Assembly: GCA_964407665.1 (NCBI GenBank)
Contig: CAYOWK010000027.1
Location: 1 to 56,342, forward strand
Reading direction: 5' to 3'
DNA: 56,342 nt
Origin: CAYOWK01 sp964407665
GTDB lineage: Bacteria > Pseudomonadota > Alphaproteobacteria > Caulobacterales > Hyphomonadaceae
Shown here: piece by piece, positions 1 through 8,253 of the stretch
Layout of the letters: the number at the start of each line of letters is the position of its first letter
Numbering within the stretch: the stretch's first letter is position 1
Made by a program: the position numbers and the translations under genes
The notes under the pieces: model-generated
Told to the model about the DNA's origin: nothing
The model's input: only the letters and a program-made list of their open reading frames with translations
The model's database searches: none

Positions 1-580
1 CGACGATCCGCGTCATGGTGTCGCGGTCGGGAAAGCTGATGTAATGGAAGAAGCAGCGGCGCAGGAACGCGTCGGGCAGCTCCTTCTCGTTGTTGGAGGT
101 GATGATGACCACTGGCCGGACAGCCGCCTTGATGGTCTCGTCGAGCTCGTAGCAATAGAATTCCATCCGATCGAGCTCCTGCAGGAGGTCGTTCGGGAAC
201 TCGATGTCGGCCTTGTCGATCTCGTCGATCAGCAGCACGGGGCGGACCGGGGCGGTGAACGCCTCCCAGAGCTTGCCTTTCTTGATGTAGTTGCGGATGT
301 CGCGGGCGCGCTCTTCGCCCAGCTGGCCGTCGCGCAGGCGGGCGACTGCGTCGTATTCATACAGACCCTGGTGGGCCTTGGTGGTCGATTTGATGTGCCA
401 CTCGATCAGCGGCATGCCGAGCGATTTGGCGATCTCGATGGCCAGCATGGACTTGCCGGTGCCGGGCTCGCCCTTGACCAGCAGCGGGCGCTCGAGGGCG
501 ATGGCCGCGTTGACGGCGACCCTGAGGTCGTCGGTCGCGATGTAGTTCTCGGTGCCCTCGAAGCGCTTCTTGTCCGACAT
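1..580 (-). CDS. MoxR-family AAA+ ATPase (5' part only)
   Basis: Reading the minus strand from an ATG at 578-580 gives an open frame that runs off the window edge, so only about 193 N-terminal residues are visible. A Walker A motif GEPGTGKS lies at residues 37-44, and a Walker B motif VLLIDEIDKAD lies near residues 115-125, followed by a sensor-like IITSNNEKELPDAFLRRC stretch. MoxR ATPases act as chaperones that help metal insertion or assembly of larger complexes. They are usually followed by a VWA-domain (CoxE-like) partner, which would lie to the left outside this window. A good Shine-Dalgarno (GGGAG) precedes the start. The family assignment is firm; the client protein cannot be read from the sequence. 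Confidence 0.9.
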   Translation of the reverse strand, partial: MSDKKRFEGTENYIATDDLRVAVNAAIALERPLLVKGEPGTGKSMLAIEIAKSLGMPLIEWHIKSTTKAHQGLYEYDAVARLRDGQLGEERARDIRNYIKKGKLWEAFTAPVRPVLLIDEIDKADIEFPNDLLQELDRMEFYCYELDETIKAAVRPVVIITSNNEKELPDAFLRRCFFHYISFPDRDTMTRIV

Positions 581-796
581 GCATGATCTCCCGCCGTACG
601 GCCGCGTCTGGGCGGCAAGTCTGAATTCTGTATAGAGCGGATTTTCGCCCGCGCGCAAAGTCCCCGCCCGCTTCGGGCGGCGGTCAGGTGTACGCAGGGC
701 AAGCAAACATTAAGGTTGGGCCGGTAGACGGAAGGGGCGGCGACGTCCAGAACTCCCCTGGCAGGGAAAAACTGGCCGGTCCCCGGGGAGACGTGC

Positions 797-1222
797 ATGC
801 CGCTCAAGCTTTCGCTCAAGCCGGGCGAACGTTTCGTTGTCAACGGAGCGGTCCTCCAGAACGGCGACCGCCGGGCTGTCCTGCTGCTGCAGAACAAGGC
901 TTCGATCCTGCGGGAGAAAGACATCATCCAGCCGGATGACGTCGATAGCCCGGCCAAGCGGATCTATTTCCCGATCATGATGATGTATCTGGAGCCGTCC
1001 GCCGCGAACCAGTTCTACGACGACTTCGTCATGCGCATGAACGAGTTCATGGGCGCCATCCGGTCTCCAGACATTCTCAAGGAATGCGTGACCATATCGA
1101 GGGATGTGATGGCGGCCGACTACTACAAGGCGCTCACCAAGTGCCGCAAACTGCTCACCTACGAACAGGAACTGCTTGCCAATGTCGGTACAGGCCTACC
1201 AGAAGGCGGCGGCGAGAGCTGA
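797..1222 (+). CDS. flbT: Flagellar biosynthesis repressor FlbT
   Basis: A 141-residue protein with the FlbT family pattern: N-terminal MPLKLSLKPGERFVVNGAV, then a central IYFPIMMMYLEP segment and a helical C-terminus. In Caulobacter, FlbT binds flagellin mRNA and represses its translation until hook assembly is complete. Here it sits directly ahead of flaF and the flagellin genes, the order expected for that job. GGAG is placed about 8 bases before the ATG. Its 3' end overlaps the start of flaF by about 40 bases, so the two are probably translationally coupled. The length is normal for the family. Confidence 0.95.
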   Translation: MPLKLSLKPGERFVVNGAVLQNGDRRAVLLLQNKASILREKDIIQPDDVDSPAKRIYFPIMMMYLEPSAANQFYDDFVMRMNEFMGAIRSPDILKECVTISRDVMAADYYKALTKCRKLLTYEQELLANVGTGLPEGGGES

Positions 1223-1550
1223 AACGCCGCGTCAGACCGAATATCGCGCATTCGCGGTCGCAACGCGCACGCTGATCGATTCCGCGTCGCTTCCGCAGCA
1301 CGAGATCGGCAAGCGCGCCGAAGCGCTGGCGAAGAACCGTCAGCTCTGGACGCTGCTCGCGTCGGACTGCGCGGCGACCGGCAACACGCTGCCCCAGGAC
1401 CTGCGGGCCCAGATCATCTCCCTCTCGCTGTTCGTGGACCGATATTCCAGCCAGGTGCTGCGCGAGAACGCGCCGCTCGATGTGCTCATCGAGATCAACC
1501 GGACTGTGATGCAGGGACTTGGCGGCATCGCTCCGGCCGGAAACTCCTGA
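1182..1550 (+). CDS. flaF: Flagellar biosynthesis regulator FlaF
   Basis: A 122-residue helical protein beginning MSVQAYQKAAARAE and carrying the FlaF family core (LWTLLASDCA, LPQDLRAQIISLSLFV, VLIEINRTVMQGL). FlaF is the positive counterpart of FlbT and is needed for flagellin synthesis and secretion in alphaproteobacteria. I chose the ATG at 1182 rather than the TTG two codons upstream because it matches the usual MS-x-Q-AY-x start and has AGGA upstream. It overlaps flbT and precedes three flagellins, so post-transcriptional control of filament protein is organised in one place. Confidence 0.93.
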   Translation: MSVQAYQKAAARAETPRQTEYRAFAVATRTLIDSASLPQHEIGKRAEALAKNRQLWTLLASDCAATGNTLPQDLRAQIISLSLFVDRYSSQVLRENAPLDVLIEINRTVMQGLGGIAPAGNS

Positions 1551-1682
1551 CCGGATCCCCGCCAGACTTTTTTCCAGCCGTCTGAAACTTTCTGAATCCC
1601 GGCCCGCCGCGCGTTAACCGCCGGCGGGCCGTTTCCGTTGGGGCGGCGACGGAAAGCGCGGGGGGCGGCGACGGCGAAGGTT

Positions 1683-1720
1683 ACCGGACCCATCCGGATT
1701 CTTCGGTCCGGTCCATCTTT
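1683..1720 (+). terminator. Probable terminator after flbT-flaF
   Basis: A perfect 8-bp inverted repeat, ACCGGACC at 1683-1690 and GGTCCGGT at 1705-1712 with a 14-base loop, is followed by CCATCTTTTCTT. The hairpin plus T-rich tail fits intrinsic termination of the flbT-flaF transcript. It could instead be a leader hairpin of the flagellin mRNA that starts at 1823, and so a possible site of FlbT-type mRNA control. No convincing sigma-54 promoter was found between 1551 and 1822. Confidence 0.5.
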
Positions 1721-1822
1721 TCTTAGGATCACTCGGGCATTCTCCCCCAATCGTCGGAGCAAAATGCACCGGCCGCCGATCAAAACGATCGGCTGAAGAC
1801 CCAGAATGGAGCCTATCCAGCC

Positions 1823-3040
1823 ATGCTTAGCGTGAATTCGAACTACGGCGCCTCAGTCGCCCTCCAGAACCTCTCCAACACAAACAAACAGCTCGGCGAA
1901 GTTCAGTCCCGTATCTCGACGGGCATGAAAGTCTCCAGCGCGAAGGACAACGGCGCGGTCTACGCCATCGCCGAAGGTCAGCGCGCTCGCGTGTCGGCTG
2001 TTGCCGCTGTCAAAGACGGCATCTCCCGCTCCTCCTCCGCAATCGACGTCGCCCTGTCCGCCGGTGAGTCCATCGGCAAGGTCCTCCAGACCCTGAAAAC
2101 GAAGGCCGTCGCCGCCCAGGCGAACGACCTCACGACCGAACAGCGCGCCGCCATGCAGTCGGACTTCGCCGCCCTCCGTTCGCAGATCGACACGATCTCG
2201 AACTCGGCGCAGTTCAACGGCACGAACCTGATCAAGGGCACGGGCAACGACATCAACGTCCTGATCTCCGACCTCGGCGGCTCCACGGCCGCGACCGGCG
2301 TCGGCGTCCAGACCGCCGCGATGACCAACCCGCTCTCCGGCTCCGCCGTTATCACGGCTGCCGGCGCCAACATCGCCAACGGCGACACCATCACCCTGAC
2401 GCTCTCTGACACTGCTGGCGGTTCGTCGAACTCGCTGGCGGTCAACGTCGAGATCACTGCGACGATGACGGTCGACGACTACGTCAACGCCGTGAACTCG
2501 GCGTCGGGCGGCAAGGTTTCGGCCTCCTACGACGACACGAACGGCAAGTTCACCTACCTGGTGAACGACACGGCGTATGACACCCTGGCGGTCGCCTCGG
2601 ACAACGCCGGCGGCGCCGCTGCCGCCCTTGGTGAAGGCGTCGCCTCCGCCACGGTCACGTCGGCCGGCTCCAACACGTTCACCGTCACGGGCATGGACCT
2701 GTCGCTGTCGGGTTCGCTGTTCACAGCGTTCTCCAGCTCTGACATCTCCACGTCGGCCGCCGCCGCCACCACGGCTGCGAACGCCATCGACACGGCGATC
2801 ACGGGCCTCAACGACAAGCTGGCGACCCTCGGTTCGCAGTCGAAAGCGCTCGACATCCAGAGCGACTTCCTCGGCACGCTGAGCGACACCATCGAAGCCG
2901 GTATCGGCAACCTGGTCGACGCCGACCTGGCCAAGGAAAGCGCCCGCCTCCAGTCGCTGCAGATCAAGCAGCAGCTGGGCGCCCAGGCTCTGTCCATCGC
3001 CAACCAGGCCCCGTCGCTGGTCCTGTCGTTCTTCCGCTAA
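1823..3040 (+). CDS. Flagellin (copy 1), with inserted central domain
   Basis: A 405-residue flagellin. Residues about 1-140 form the N-terminal D0/D1 helices (SVNSNYGASVALQNL, RISTGMKVSSAKDNGAVYAI). Residues about 300-405 form the C-terminal D1/D0 helices (VDADLAKESARLQSLQIKQQ, ending LVLSFFR). Between them is a beta-rich, Ser/Thr/Gly-rich insert with a TVDDYVNAVNSASGGKVSAS motif like flagellin IN repeats. Caulobacter flagellins are only about 275 residues long, so this filament protein has an added surface domain. GGAG stands 11 bases before the ATG. A 378-bp part of the insert (2291-2668) is identical to the next flagellin gene. Confidence 0.95.
   Translation: MLSVNSNYGASVALQNLSNTNKQLGEVQSRISTGMKVSSAKDNGAVYAIAEGQRARVSAVAAVKDGISRSSSAIDVALSAGESIGKVLQTLKTKAVAAQANDLTTEQRAAMQSDFAALRSQIDTISNSAQFNGTNLIKGTGNDINVLISDLGGSTAATGVGVQTAAMTNPLSGSAVITAAGANIANGDTITLTLSDTAGGSSNSLAVNVEITATMTVDDYVNAVNSASGGKVSASYDDTNGKFTYLVNDTAYDTLAVASDNAGGAAAALGEGVASATVTSAGSNTFTVTGMDLSLSGSLFTAFSSSDISTSAAAATTAANAIDTAITGLNDKLATLGSQSKALDIQSDFLGTLSDTIEAGIGNLVDADLAKESARLQSLQIKQQLGAQALSIANQAPSLVLSFFR
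2291..2668 (+). repeat. Exact 378-bp direct repeat, copy 1 (flagellin insert)
   Basis: Base-by-base comparison with 3852-4229 shows no difference over 378 bp, including all silent positions. The sequence on either side differs at many synonymous and non-synonymous sites. The repeat covers most of the exposed central domain of the flagellin. Confidence 0.97.
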
Positions 3041-3125
3041 ACCCAATATCCGGCCGGCGCCGCACGGGCGCCGGTTCGGGAATCGGGTCCGGATGCGCGA
3101 AAGCGCAGACAAAAAGACAAGGGGA

Positions 3126-3155
3126 GGGGTGGACGCAGGTCCGCCCCTTTTCCTC
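3126..3155 (+). terminator. Rho-independent terminator of flagellin 1
   Basis: GGGGTGGAC (3126-3134), loop GCAG and GTCCGCCCC (3139-3147) form a 9-bp stem with one G-U pair, followed directly by TTTTCCTCT. This is a standard intrinsic terminator 86 bases after the flagellin stop codon. The rest of the 3041-3383 gap carries only the sigma-54-like site at 3309-3323; I see no gene in it. Confidence 0.8.
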
Positions 3156-3308
3156 TACAGGCCACCGCAGAGCGATGCGGTTTCTACCGGGCAGGAAGTT
3201 CCTACCCGAGTCATTCTTGCCGGGCAGGGGTAACGTCCTGCATCCGGCCGTTAACCTCTCAGGGCCCGGATGAGCGGGCGGTTTCGTGCTTAAGTTAACC
3301 ATTTCGGC

Positions 3309-3323
3309 TGGCACGCCGCTTGA
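3309..3323 (+). promoter_or_regulatory. Sigma-54-type promoter of flagellin 2
   Basis: TGGCACGCCGCTTGA matches the -24/-12 consensus TGGCAC-N5-TTGC except for the last base (A instead of C). The spacing from GG to the -12 element is the required 10 bases. Transcription would start near 3334, giving a leader of about 50 bases to the ATG at 3384. Late flagellar genes in Caulobacter are sigma-54 dependent, which supports the call. Enhancer sites for an FlbD-type activator were not identified. Confidence 0.65.
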
Positions 3324-3383
3324 ATTGACAGGTACAGGAATGCGCCTGACCCGGGAGGGCGCCAATCGCGGAGACTTACGGCG

Positions 3384-4604
3384 ATGATGAGCGTCAACAC
3401 GAACTACAGCGCGATGGTCGCGCTCCAGAACCTCAACTACACCAACACCCAGCTTGAGGGCGTCCAGAACCGCATCTCGACCGGTCTCAAGGTCGCGACA
3501 GCCAAGGACAATGGCGCCGTCTACGCCATCGCCGAAGGCCAGCGCGCCCGCGTCTCCGCAGTCTCGGCCGTTCAGGACGGCATCAACCGCGGTTCCTCCA
3601 CCATCGACGTCGCCCTGTCGGCTGGAGAAAAGATCGGCAAGGTCATCCAGGAGCTTAAAGCCAAGGCCGTCGCCGCCCAGGCGAACGACCTCACGACCGA
3701 ACAGCGCGCCGCTCTGCAGTCGGACTTCACCGCCCTCCGTTCGCAGATCGACTCGATCGCCAACTCCTCGCAGTTCAACGGCGCCAACCTGATCAAGGGC
3801 ACGGGCAACGACCTGAACGTCCTGATCTCCGACCTCGGCGGCTCCACGTCGGCGACCGGCGTCGGCGTCCAGACCGCCGCGATGACCAACCCGCTCTCCG
3901 GCTCCGCCGTTATCACGGCTGCCGGCGCCAACATCGCCAACGGCGACACCATCACCCTGACGCTCTCTGACACTGCTGGCGGTTCGTCGAACTCGCTGGC
4001 GGTCAACGTCGAGATCACTGCGACGATGACGGTCGACGACTACGTCAACGCCGTGAACTCGGCGTCGGGCGGCAAGGTTTCGGCCTCCTACGACGACACG
4101 AACGGCAAGTTCACCTACCTGGTGAACGACACGGCGTATGACACCCTGGCGGTCGCCTCGGACAACGCCGGCGGCGCCGCTGCCGCCCTTGGTGAAGGCG
4201 TCGCCTCCGCCACGGTCACGTCGGCCGGCCAGAACACCTTCATCGTCACTGGCCGCGACTGGTCGATGTCGGGTGCGCTGTTCACAACGTTCGCCTCGGC
4301 CGACATCTCGACATCCGCGGCGGCCGCCGGCACTGCCGCCACCCAGCTGGAAACGGCGCTGACCAACCTCAACCAGCAGATGGCGTCGATGGGCTCGCAG
4401 GCCAAAGCCCTCGACATCCAGAAGGACTTCCTCGGCAAGCTGTCGGACTCCATCGAGGCCGGTATCGGCAACCTGGTCGACGCCGACCTGGCCAAGGAAA
4501 GCGCCAAGCTCCAGTCGCTGCAGATCAAGCAGCAGCTCGGCGCCCAGGCCCTGTCCATCGCCAACCAGTCGCCCTCGGTCATCATGAACCTGTTCCGCGG
4601 CTGA
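3384..4604 (+). CDS. Flagellin (copy 2), with inserted central domain
   Basis: A 406-residue flagellin with the same architecture as its neighbour: N-terminal D0/D1 (MSVNTNYSAMVALQNLNYTN), a central IN-type insert and C-terminal D1/D0 ending IMNLFRG. Two ATG codons are adjacent (3384 and 3387); GGAG at 3370-3373 is closest to ideal for 3384. The end regions diverge moderately from flagellin 1 while the 378 bp at 3852-4229 is identical to it, which points to recent gene conversion. It has its own sigma-54-like promoter. It is probably a major or alternative filament subunit exported by the flagellar type III system. Confidence 0.95.
   Translation: MMSVNTNYSAMVALQNLNYTNTQLEGVQNRISTGLKVATAKDNGAVYAIAEGQRARVSAVSAVQDGINRGSSTIDVALSAGEKIGKVIQELKAKAVAAQANDLTTEQRAALQSDFTALRSQIDSIANSSQFNGANLIKGTGNDLNVLISDLGGSTSATGVGVQTAAMTNPLSGSAVITAAGANIANGDTITLTLSDTAGGSSNSLAVNVEITATMTVDDYVNAVNSASGGKVSASYDDTNGKFTYLVNDTAYDTLAVASDNAGGAAAALGEGVASATVTSAGQNTFIVTGRDWSMSGALFTTFASADISTSAAAAGTAATQLETALTNLNQQMASMGSQAKALDIQKDFLGKLSDSIEAGIGNLVDADLAKESAKLQSLQIKQQLGAQALSIANQSPSVIMNLFRG
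3852..4229 (+). repeat. Exact 378-bp direct repeat, copy 2 (flagellin insert)
   Basis: Identical to 2291-2668 at an offset of 1561 bp. The boundaries are sharp: upstream the codons differ (GTC GGC against GCC GC), and downstream the two genes separate immediately after the CGGCCGGC that ends the repeat. Confidence 0.97.
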
Positions 4605-4664
4605 TATCGCGGGCCGGGGGGCAGGCGGCCGGCTTTCGGCGCACGCCCACACAGTCAAAAGCGC

Positions 4665-4691
4665 CGCCGCGCCCCTTCCGGGGGTGCGGCG
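4665..4691 (+). terminator. Hairpin after flagellin 2, possible terminator
   Basis: CGCCGCGCCCC (4665-4675) pairs with GGGGTGCGGCG (4681-4691) with one G-T wobble and a 5-base loop. Only TTCG follows, so the U-tract is poor. It lies 61 bases beyond the flagellin stop codon, where a terminator is expected. Confidence 0.5.
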
Positions 4692-4784
4692 TTCGCATGT
4701 CTGAAACCTCTCGTTAACGATCACTAACGAAGAGTGCCCTCCGGATTGACGATTCGTTCAACACGATTCGTCTCGGAGACGGTC

Positions 4785-5618
4785 ATGATCGAGAGGCTCA
4801 ACAACGCCACCGGCGTCCTTGCCGCGCTTCGCTCCCTGCAGGGGGCGAACGACGACCTGACAACGTCCACCAACCGGCTGTCCTCGGGACTTGCCGTCGT
4901 CAAACCGAGCGACGACGCCGCCAAATACCATTCCGCCGCCCTCATGACGGGCGAGACGAACTCCCTGAAGGTCGTGACTCTCAGCCTTGGCCGGGCGCAA
5001 TCGATCTCGGATACAGCCATCACCTCGGCGCAGCAGGTTTCCAAGCTGCTGATCCAGATGAAGGCGACCGCGACCTCCGCTGTCGCCAACGATCTGTCCA
5101 CCACGCAGCGCGGCGTCCTTAACGAGCAGTTCCAGGACCAGCTGACGCAGCTCCAGACCTTCATAACCAATGCGACGTTCGACGACGCCAACCTGCTGGA
5201 CGGGTCCAAGCCGCTTGGCGTGACGTTTGTCGCGGACGCGGAAGCCTCGCAGCTGCTCACCCTCAAGGGACGCGACATCTCGCCCGGCGGCCCCGTCGTG
5301 ACGGTCAGCGCCGGCAATAACCTGCTGTCGCCCCAGAATGCGGTCGCCGCCATCGCGCAGCTGGATGTCTCGATCGAGGGGCTCGGCCGCGAGCTGAGCG
5401 ACATGTCCTCCGAGAACAAGCGGGTCGAGGCCCAGATCGGGTTTGTCGGGCGTCTTGCGGATGCGCTGGCGGCCGGGGTCGGCCGGCTGGTCGACGCCGA
5501 CATGGCGGTCGAGACGGCCATGATCCAGGCGCTCAAGGTCAAGCAGGAGCTGAGCTCGCAGTCGATCAACGTCGCCAACAGCGCGCCTGAATCGCTGCTC
5601 CAGTTGTTCAAGTCCTGA
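4785..5618 (+). CDS. Divergent short flagellin
   Basis: A 277-residue flagellin, close to the Caulobacter filament subunit length and without the inserted domain of its two neighbours. N-terminal D1 features (STNRLSSGLAVVKPSDDAAK) and C-terminal features (GRLVDADMAVETAMIQALKV, ending LLQLFKS) are clear, but overall similarity to flagellins 1 and 2 is low. I start at the ATG at 4785 because GGAG lies 6 bases before it; a longer frame begins at 4734 without support. In multi-flagellin alphaproteobacteria such divergent copies are often hook-proximal or minor filament proteins. That role is an inference here. Confidence 0.88.
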   Translation: MIERLNNATGVLAALRSLQGANDDLTTSTNRLSSGLAVVKPSDDAAKYHSAALMTGETNSLKVVTLSLGRAQSISDTAITSAQQVSKLLIQMKATATSAVANDLSTTQRGVLNEQFQDQLTQLQTFITNATFDDANLLDGSKPLGVTFVADAEASQLLTLKGRDISPGGPVVTVSAGNNLLSPQNAVAAIAQLDVSIEGLGRELSDMSSENKRVEAQIGFVGRLADALAAGVGRLVDADMAVETAMIQALKVKQELSSQSINVANSAPESLLQLFKS

Positions 5619-5661
5619 ACCAGGAACAGGGCGGGGACGCCCGCTCCCGGAGGCCGCGCCG

Positions 5662-6315
5662 ATGATCGACGCCACCCATCTCGAGCAGGCGATCGCCGCC
5701 TTCGTCACCTTCTTCGTCGTCATCGACGCCGTGGGCGTGGCCCCGGTCTTCGCGACCCTGACCGCTGGCGGCGGCGGCGCCTACGCCCGCGCCATGGCGA
5801 TCAAGTCCGCCTTTGTCGCCGGCGTCATCCTGTTCCTGTTCGCTTTCCTCGGGCCGTGGCTGCTCAAGCACCTCGGCATCACGCTGGACGCCTTCCGGGC
5901 GGCGGGCGGCGCGCTGCTGTTCCTGATCGCCCTCGACATGGTGTTCGAGAAGCGTCAGGAGCGGCGCAAGCACCGGGCGGACGAAGTGCTGGCGGGAGAC
6001 CACCCGTCGACGCCTGATGATATCTCCGTCTTCCCGCTGGGCATTCCGATGATCGCGGGGCCTGGCTCCATCGCCACGGCGATGCTGTTCATGCAGAACG
6101 CTGGCGGCGACCCCTGGTCTGTCGGCGTCGTGGTCGGGGCCATCGGCGCCAACCTTGTCCTGACTGCGCTGATCTTCATGGCGGCTGCGCCCCTGTTGAA
6201 GCTGCTGGGCGAGAGCATTGCGGGCGCCATAACGCGCATCTTCGGCGTCATCCTGGCGGCGCTTGCCGTGCAGTTCATCGTGGACGGCCTGCGCGGCGCC
6301 TTCGGAGCCGGGTAG
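5662..6315 (+). CDS. MarC-family inner membrane protein (UPF0056)
   Basis: A 217-residue polytopic membrane protein with about six hydrophobic helices. It has the MarC signature features: an early polar helix FFVVIDAVGVAPVFATLT, and PLGIPMIAGPGSIATAML after a charged cytoplasmic loop near residues 95-118. The family's function is unknown; an early link to multiple antibiotic resistance was not upheld. GGAGG precedes the ATG. It follows the third flagellin by 43 bases on the same strand and could be read through from it, although a functional link is unlikely. It converges with the next gene. Confidence 0.9.
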   Translation: MIDATHLEQAIAAFVTFFVVIDAVGVAPVFATLTAGGGGAYARAMAIKSAFVAGVILFLFAFLGPWLLKHLGITLDAFRAAGGALLFLIALDMVFEKRQERRKHRADEVLAGDHPSTPDDISVFPLGIPMIAGPGSIATAMLFMQNAGGDPWSVGVVVGAIGANLVLTALIFMAAAPLLKLLGESIAGAITRIFGVILAALAVQFIVDGLRGAFGAG

Positions 6316-6333
6316 GCTGTCCCTCCGTACCGA

Positions 6334-7602
6334 TCAGGCTGCTTCTTCAAGCGCGTAGATCGCGCTCCGGCGCACGGGTGCGTTGCGGCGGACCGATCTC
6401 CAGAACACGTTGCCGGACAGCACGATCAGCAGCAGTACGCAGCCGGCCAGCCCCGCAAGCTGGAACCGGAGCGCGTTCGACCACCTGATTTCCGTGCGCG
6501 CCGTATCGAGCAGGCGGGCGCCGTCATACTTGGCCAGCGCAACCGCCCGGTCGCCGCCGGCCTCCGCCACAAGCCGGGCGCGGTTGAGATCGCCGGCGTT
6601 GCCCACCTGGGATAGGATCGCCACCGCCGACGCCGGCGAGGTGTTCCGGGATATGTTCTGGATGATCCGCAGGTCACGGGACAGGGACTCGACCGCCGCC
6701 GCCGCCGTCTTGTCCGAGGAGCTCTCCCGGAATGCGATCTCGACAGCTGCAGGGCCGTCGGTGGCGTAGCCGAACTCGCTCTGGAACTGCGCGTCGAGGC
6801 GCCGCTTGAGACGCTGCGGCGGCGCCGCCTGGAACAGCCGCGACTGCAGGTGCAGCTTGAAGTCCGGATCCAGCCGGTCGGAGCGGTAGGCCGACATCAC
6901 GATCGACGCGCCTTCACGCGCCTCGTCGTCCGCGAGCACCAGACCGAACCCGGACAGGACAAACGGAAATTCATCGAAGCGGTCTTCCCGAGCCCAGCGG
7001 GCGGCCTGCATGGCCAGTTCCGGCATGTCGCCCAGCATGGCGAACTCCGACCGGCCCTCGTCCTCCGGCGGCGCGGGCGCAAAGCGGACCGGGCTGGCCG
7101 TTGGCGCAGCGTCAGCCGGGGCAGGGGCGGAGTTCTGCAGCAGCGACATGAGAGACGTCGTCCGCCGTTCGTACTCGGCCTGCACATTGTCGGGCAGGAA
7201 CGACGCCGCCGCCGCGATCATGGCGGCGTCGCCGCGCTGGTCGGCCACATCGATGCGCGCGCGCAGCGCTTCGCCGTCGTCGCCCTTCAGCATGGCCGGC
7301 GCCGCCAGCAGCAGACCATTGACCGTCGCCATCTCGCCGGTCTCGATCTCGGTGCGGACAAGCTCCGCCCAGACTTCCCGCGGGGAGCCTGGACCCGTTG
7401 ATGCAAGGCGGACAAACCGGGCGTCGATGGCCTGCCGGGTTGCATCGAGGGAGCCCTGGGTGGCCTCGGCCGTGTCGCGTGGTCCGCCATAGGCGAGGAA
7501 CGCTGCCTGGGCGGCCATCAGCGGTGTGGCGCAAAGCGCAGCATTGAACGCGAGCGCCGCATAGGCGGCGAACGGGGAGCGGCGTTTGCGGCGGCGTTGC
7601 AT
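6334..7602 (-). CDS. Unknown protein with two membrane helices
   Basis: A 422-residue protein I do not recognise. After a strongly basic start (MQRRRKRRSPF) comes one hydrophobic segment at about residues 12-33. A long, mostly helical, Ala- and acid-rich region follows, with an Ala/Pro-rich linker near residues 158-180. A second membrane helix (LAGLAGCVLLLIVLSGNVFW) is near the C-terminus, before a basic tail. The large central part is therefore probably periplasmic and the two ends cytoplasmic. Internal helices hint at TPR-like or scaffold packing, but no motif is diagnostic. It lies upstream of no obvious partner; the flagellar operon to its right reads in the same direction after a 204-base gap. 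Confidence 0.7.
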   Translation of the reverse strand: MQRRRKRRSPFAAYAALAFNAALCATPLMAAQAAFLAYGGPRDTAEATQGSLDATRQAIDARFVRLASTGPGSPREVWAELVRTEIETGEMATVNGLLLAAPAMLKGDDGEALRARIDVADQRGDAAMIAAAASFLPDNVQAEYERRTTSLMSLLQNSAPAPADAAPTASPVRFAPAPPEDEGRSEFAMLGDMPELAMQAARWAREDRFDEFPFVLSGFGLVLADDEAREGASIVMSAYRSDRLDPDFKLHLQSRLFQAAPPQRLKRRLDAQFQSEFGYATDGPAAVEIAFRESSSDKTAAAAVESLSRDLRIIQNISRNTSPASAVAILSQVGNAGDLNRARLVAEAGGDRAVALAKYDGARLLDTARTEIRWSNALRFQLAGLAGCVLLLIVLSGNVFWRSVRRNAPVRRSAIYALEEAA

Positions 7603-7806
7603 CAGCCGGCTTCCATCACCTTGTCATGCGCTCTCCGGACGCGGCTGGCCGCAGGTCCTGATGCGTCTGTGTCTCGCCCCGCTCCTTGTTGAGTCACGAG
7701 GCGCACAAGATCAAGCATGATCGGCGGTGAAGACGGAAAAATTGAGGCGCTCGCCTGTCAGGAGCGTCATGAAACCGTGTTGTGCGCAGCGTTTTTCGCC
7801 GCCGCC

Positions 7807-8253
7807 TCAGATACGTGCGTTGACCGTCACGCCTGTCGCGCCGGACGATACCGACCGGCCGATCGCCCCGCTCGATCCATATCCCGCGGGCGCCTTGCGC
7901 GATGCGGAGACTTCGGTCGCGATCGCCTTCACCAGACCTTCGGTGACAGTCTTCATGGCCTCAAGCGCGCGGGCATGACCCTCGATCAGGTCTTCCAGCG
8001 CCTTCGAGGCATCGCGCAGCGCCGCCTTGCGGCCTGCGTCGAGACCCTTGAGCAGGGAAGGGTCCTGCTTGATGCGGGCGACTTCGAGGCGCCAGGCGTG
8101 CGCCAGCCTTTCCTTTTCGTCCGCGTGCACCGCGGCGCCGTCGAGGCGGTTGGCCTTGAGGGCCGCGACCTCGAGCCGGATCAGGTCATTCAGCCGGGTC
8201 GCCATGGCGATCAGCTGGTCGGCGCGGTCTTGGGGTCCGGTTGCCGAAAGCAT
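7807..8253 (-). CDS. flbY: Flagellar protein FlbY (FlgN-like)
   Basis: A 148-residue mostly helical protein that is third in a tight flgI-cheL-flbY operon. The order and length match FlbY of Caulobacter. The helical N-terminal 110 residues resemble the FlgN-type export chaperone fold, and the C-terminus is Gly/Ser-rich and probably flexible. Its start overlaps the cheL stop by one base (TAATG), showing translational coupling. The identification rests mainly on operon position and general pattern rather than on strong motifs, so the role as an export chaperone or basal-body assembly factor is inferred. Confidence 0.75.
   Translation of the reverse strand: MLSATGPQDRADQLIAMATRLNDLIRLEVAALKANRLDGAAVHADEKERLAHAWRLEVARIKQDPSLLKGLDAGRKAALRDASKALEDLIEGHARALEAMKTVTEGLVKAIATEVSASRKAPAGYGSSGAIGRSVSSGATGVTVNARI

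Noticed and set aside
2964..4724. 586-codon minus-strand frame opposite flagellin 2
   Set aside because: Antisense mirror of a flagellin; the repeated segment is simply the reverse of the 378-bp repeat.
4700..4730. CtrA-like box before the third flagellin (TTAACGATCACTAAC)
   Set aside because: Spacing between the half-sites is one base off and the second half-site lacks the first T, so it does not meet the consensus.
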